NCBI GenBank assembly: GCA_902795255.1
Contig: CADBKS010000164.1
Coordinates: 1 to 6,878 of the forward strand
Length of the DNA stretch: 6,878 bases
From: an uncultured Chloroflexota bacterium
Lineage (GTDB): Bacteria; Chloroflexota; Anaerolineae; Anaerolineales; Anaerolineaceae
Reading direction: 5' to 3'
In this document: positions 5,157-6,878 of the stretch, piece after piece
Position numbering within the stretch: position 1 is the first letter of the stretch
How the letters are laid out: each line of letters starts with the position of its first letter
Position numbers and translations under genes: made by a program
The notes under the pieces: generated by a model
What the model saw: only the letters and a program-made list of their open reading frames with translations
Told to the model about the DNA's origin: nothing
The model's database searches: none

Positions 5157-6255
5157 TCTCAGCCTCCCTTTCCTGGTCCAGCTTCAGCTGGCGGGCTGTG
5201 GTGCTTTTCTGATTGCGTTTCTTTGTCTCATACATGATCAGCGCGACCGTAATGACAGCATAGGAGACGAACACCCGGAAATACTCACCGATCATGGAAT
5301 CTCCGGTGATCACCGCACCGGCTTTCGGAGCGACAATGAACATCAGGTGGAAAAGGATCACACCGAGGAATACATTTCCAATCGAAGCCTTATCTACAGA
5401 GGCACCGCCCACCAGCAGTGCAGCGATACAGAACATACCGATCTGTGAATGGGCACTGTAGGTAGAGATATTCCCCATGTTCTGCAGATAGATCACCATA
5501 CCGAAACCTGCCAGGACTGTGGAAATGATGATCGAAATGATGCGGGTCCGTTCCACAGCGATACCGGCAGAACGTGCGACTTCCATGTCCTGCCCGACCG
5601 CACGCATGTCCTGTCCGAGTTTCGTCCGGCGGAACCAGACGATGATCAGGCACATGACAGCGATAATGATCAGCGTCAGCACCGGGATCTTCACACCCTG
5701 GATCCGGATCGCCAGCAGATTGTCCAGGCACTGCCGCATATTCAGCAGGCTTACCGTATTGCGGATACCGTACCCGCGGGGAAGCTTGATCGTCGAGTGT
5801 TTGATCGGGATGATCGGGCCCATCATATAAAGCACGACCAGTTGATAAACACCGTTGATGAAATAGCTGATGATGTAGCTGGTCACCATCTCACGGCCCT
5901 TAGCCATATTCAGGATCGTTCCGCACAGCCACCCCAGAAATACGGAGATCGGAACAGAAACGATCATCGCCAGCACAACACCCGGGATACCCCAGATCTG
6001 CCAGTCAGCCACAAAGATCAGTGCGATCTCCGCAGCCATTGCGCCGAGCGTCATCCCGAAGTTCAGGCCCATACCGGCCATGATGGGGATCAGCAGGCTG
6101 AGGATCAGAAACGCATTGCGTCCCAGACGGGTCAGGATCTCATTGATCAGGTAACTCGGAGAAAAACCCGAGATCGGGATACAGATCGCGCAGATGATGA
6201 TGAACATGATCGGCACGGAATTATCACGGATCAGACTGCCTAAAGATTTCTTCAT
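5146..6255 (-). CDS. ABC importer permease, simple-sugar/nucleoside type (BPD_transp_2), 369 aa
   Basis: This is one of two inner-membrane subunits of an ABC importer in the RbsC/YufQ-like branched family, commonly annotated as simple-sugar permease. Hydrophobic segments occur at about 14-30, 47-66, 70-83, 88-112, 125-147, 190-207, 238-257, 272-288, 295-310 and 328-342, as expected for about ten helices. The cytoplasmic coupling loop is clear: RRTKLGQDMRAVGQDMEVAR then SAGIAVERTR (209-238). LLVGGASVDKASIGNVFLG (280-298) is the second family signature. The charged C-terminus (344-369) faces the cytosol. Substrate cannot be told from the permease. The ATG overlaps the stop of the preceding permease by four bases (ATGA), and GGAGG (6267-6263) sits seven bases before it. 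The 3' end overlaps the small membrane protein gene by 11 bases. Confidence 0.92.
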   Translation of the reverse strand: MKKSLGSLIRDNSVPIMFIIICAICIPISGFSPSYLINEILTRLGRNAFLILSLLIPIMAGMGLNFGMTLGAMAAEIALIFVADWQIWGIPGVVLAMIVSVPISVFLGWLCGTILNMAKGREMVTSYIISYFINGVYQLVVLYMMGPIIPIKHSTIKLPRGYGIRNTVSLLNMRQCLDNLLAIRIQGVKIPVLTLIIIAVMCLIIVWFRRTKLGQDMRAVGQDMEVARSAGIAVERTRIISIIISTVLAGFGMVIYLQNMGNISTYSAHSQIGMFCIAALLVGGASVDKASIGNVFLGVILFHLMFIVAPKAGAVITGDSMIGEYFRVFVSYAVITVALIMYETKKRNQKSTTARQLKLDQEREAENEK

Positions 6256-6878
6256 TTCGTTGCCTCCGTTTTCCGTGTCAGCGCATAGAGGATCATGCCG
6301 TTCGAAACGATCACGCGGATCACTTCACTCATATCCATATGGATCATGGAGTTCATGACGGTCGGTGTCATCGTGACGATCCCCTGGAAGAGGAAGGTCC
6401 CGATGATCACGTTCGTGATCGATGCCTTGTTGACCGAGGCACCGCCGATCAGGATCGCGGATACCGCCGGCAGCGCCATATAGAACGGCGCCATGTAAAG
6501 CTGTACAAAACCGAAGCCCTGTTCATAGACCAGGATCCCGACCGCGGCAAGCCAGGTCGACATCACGACCGAAAGCGTCCGGGTCTTGTCAATATCGATC
6601 CCTGCAGCCCGCGCGAAAGTCGGGTTGGAGCCGACAGCCGTCATGGCTGTACCGGTCTTGGTGTGAAGGAATGCCCACATCAGGAAAGCCAGCAGCGCAA
6701 AGAAAAGCAGCGATCCGGTCGGGATCGAAAGCTTTCCGATGTTGATCTGCAGGATGCTTGCCAGAGCTTTATCATAATAGCCTTCCAGAGAGATCGTGGT
6801 ACGCAGCCCTTTTCCGGCCAGCCCCCAGACCATGTTCGCACTGCGGTACGGCAGAAGCAGCCACATCATGCACATGAA
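6252..6878 (-). CDS. ABC importer permease, simple-sugar/nucleoside type (BPD_transp_2), C-terminal 208 residues, 5' end outside window
   Basis: The frame runs off the right edge with no start in view; the internal Met codons near 6875 are not the start. The visible part holds the last half of the permease: a segment at about 54-72 (PTGSLLFFALLAFLMWAF), the coupling loop HTKTGTAMTAVGSNPTFARA with AGIDIDKTR after it, then VMSTWLAAVGILVYEQGFG, MALPAVSAILIGGASVNKAS and NVIIGTFLFQGIVTM. The same landmarks occur in the same order in the next gene (AVGxxxxxAR.AGI and L(I/V)GGASV(N/D)KASI.NV), so the two are paralogues that should pair as a heterodimer around the transport path. A full-length version would be expected to begin some 130-150 residues further upstream, followed outward by a double-domain ATPase and a binding lipoprotein. 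Its stop overlaps the next start by four bases. Confidence 0.92.
   Translation of the reverse strand, partial: FMCMMWLLLPYRSANMVWGLAGKGLRTTISLEGYYDKALASILQINIGKLSIPTGSLLFFALLAFLMWAFLHTKTGTAMTAVGSNPTFARAAGIDIDKTRTLSVVMSTWLAAVGILVYEQGFGFVQLYMAPFYMALPAVSAILIGGASVNKASITNVIIGTFLFQGIVTMTPTVMNSMIHMDMSEVIRVIVSNGMILYALTRKTEATK

Noticed and set aside
5449..6243. A 264-codon plus-strand frame rich in Asp, His and Arg opposite permease B
   Set aside because: The odd composition is what results from reading GATC-rich Ile/Val codons of a membrane protein in reverse. It is a shadow, not a gene.
5150..6878. Very frequent GATC tetranucleotides in the permease genes
   Set aside because: Most come from Ile ATC codons after a G-ending codon in Ile-rich membrane segments, with no regular spacing, so codon usage explains them.

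Overview
The window is bacterial, moderately GC-rich and densely coded, with most genes on the minus strand. It reads like a contig from a member of the Chloroflexota, most likely class Anaerolineae. That placement is an inference from the remembered look of the GroEL ([35 protein letters not shown], and an [14 protein letters not shown] tail in place of a Gly-Gly-Met tail), the GroES, and an exported SUMF1-type protein with paired cysteines. A Firmicute cannot be excluded without a search.

Left edge (1-552, minus): an open reading frame that starts as an OppB/DppB-type peptide ABC permease. Near residue 100-111 it changes, in frame, into what looks like the central loop and seventh membrane segment of a major facilitator transporter. 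This is either a real deletion fusion or a false assembly join, and it is the oddest thing in the window. Upstream of it (553-838) lie a probable promoter for this gene and the groEL terminator.

Middle (839-2893, minus): a complete groES-groEL operon. It has a sigma-70 type promoter (TTGACA, 17 bases, TATTAT) and a CIRCE operator at the transcription start, so it is expected to be repressed by HrcA and induced by heat or protein-folding stress. A strong hairpin follows groEL. Upstream of the operon, also on the minus strand, is an exported SUMF1/formylglycine-generating-enzyme-fold protein that lacks the catalytic cysteines.

3815-3887 is a short divergent promoter region. It drives the SUMF1-like gene leftward and trmD (tRNA m1G37 methyltransferase) rightward. 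trmD has a TATAAT box ending seven bases before its ATG and no Shine-Dalgarno sequence, so its mRNA is probably leaderless. trmD ends inside a perfect 50-bp palindrome that serves as a two-way terminator against the converging operon on its right.

Right part (4692-6878, minus): the distal end of an ABC importer operon of the simple-sugar/nucleoside type. It holds two paralogous BPD_transp_2 permeases (the first cut by the window edge), then a small membrane-anchored protein of unknown function. All three are joined by overlapping stop and start codons. The ATPase and solute-binding protein would be expected upstream, outside the window.

No tRNA, rRNA, CRISPR array, insertion sequence or phage gene was seen. 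Apart from the chimeric left-edge frame, the content is mostly ordinary housekeeping and transport.
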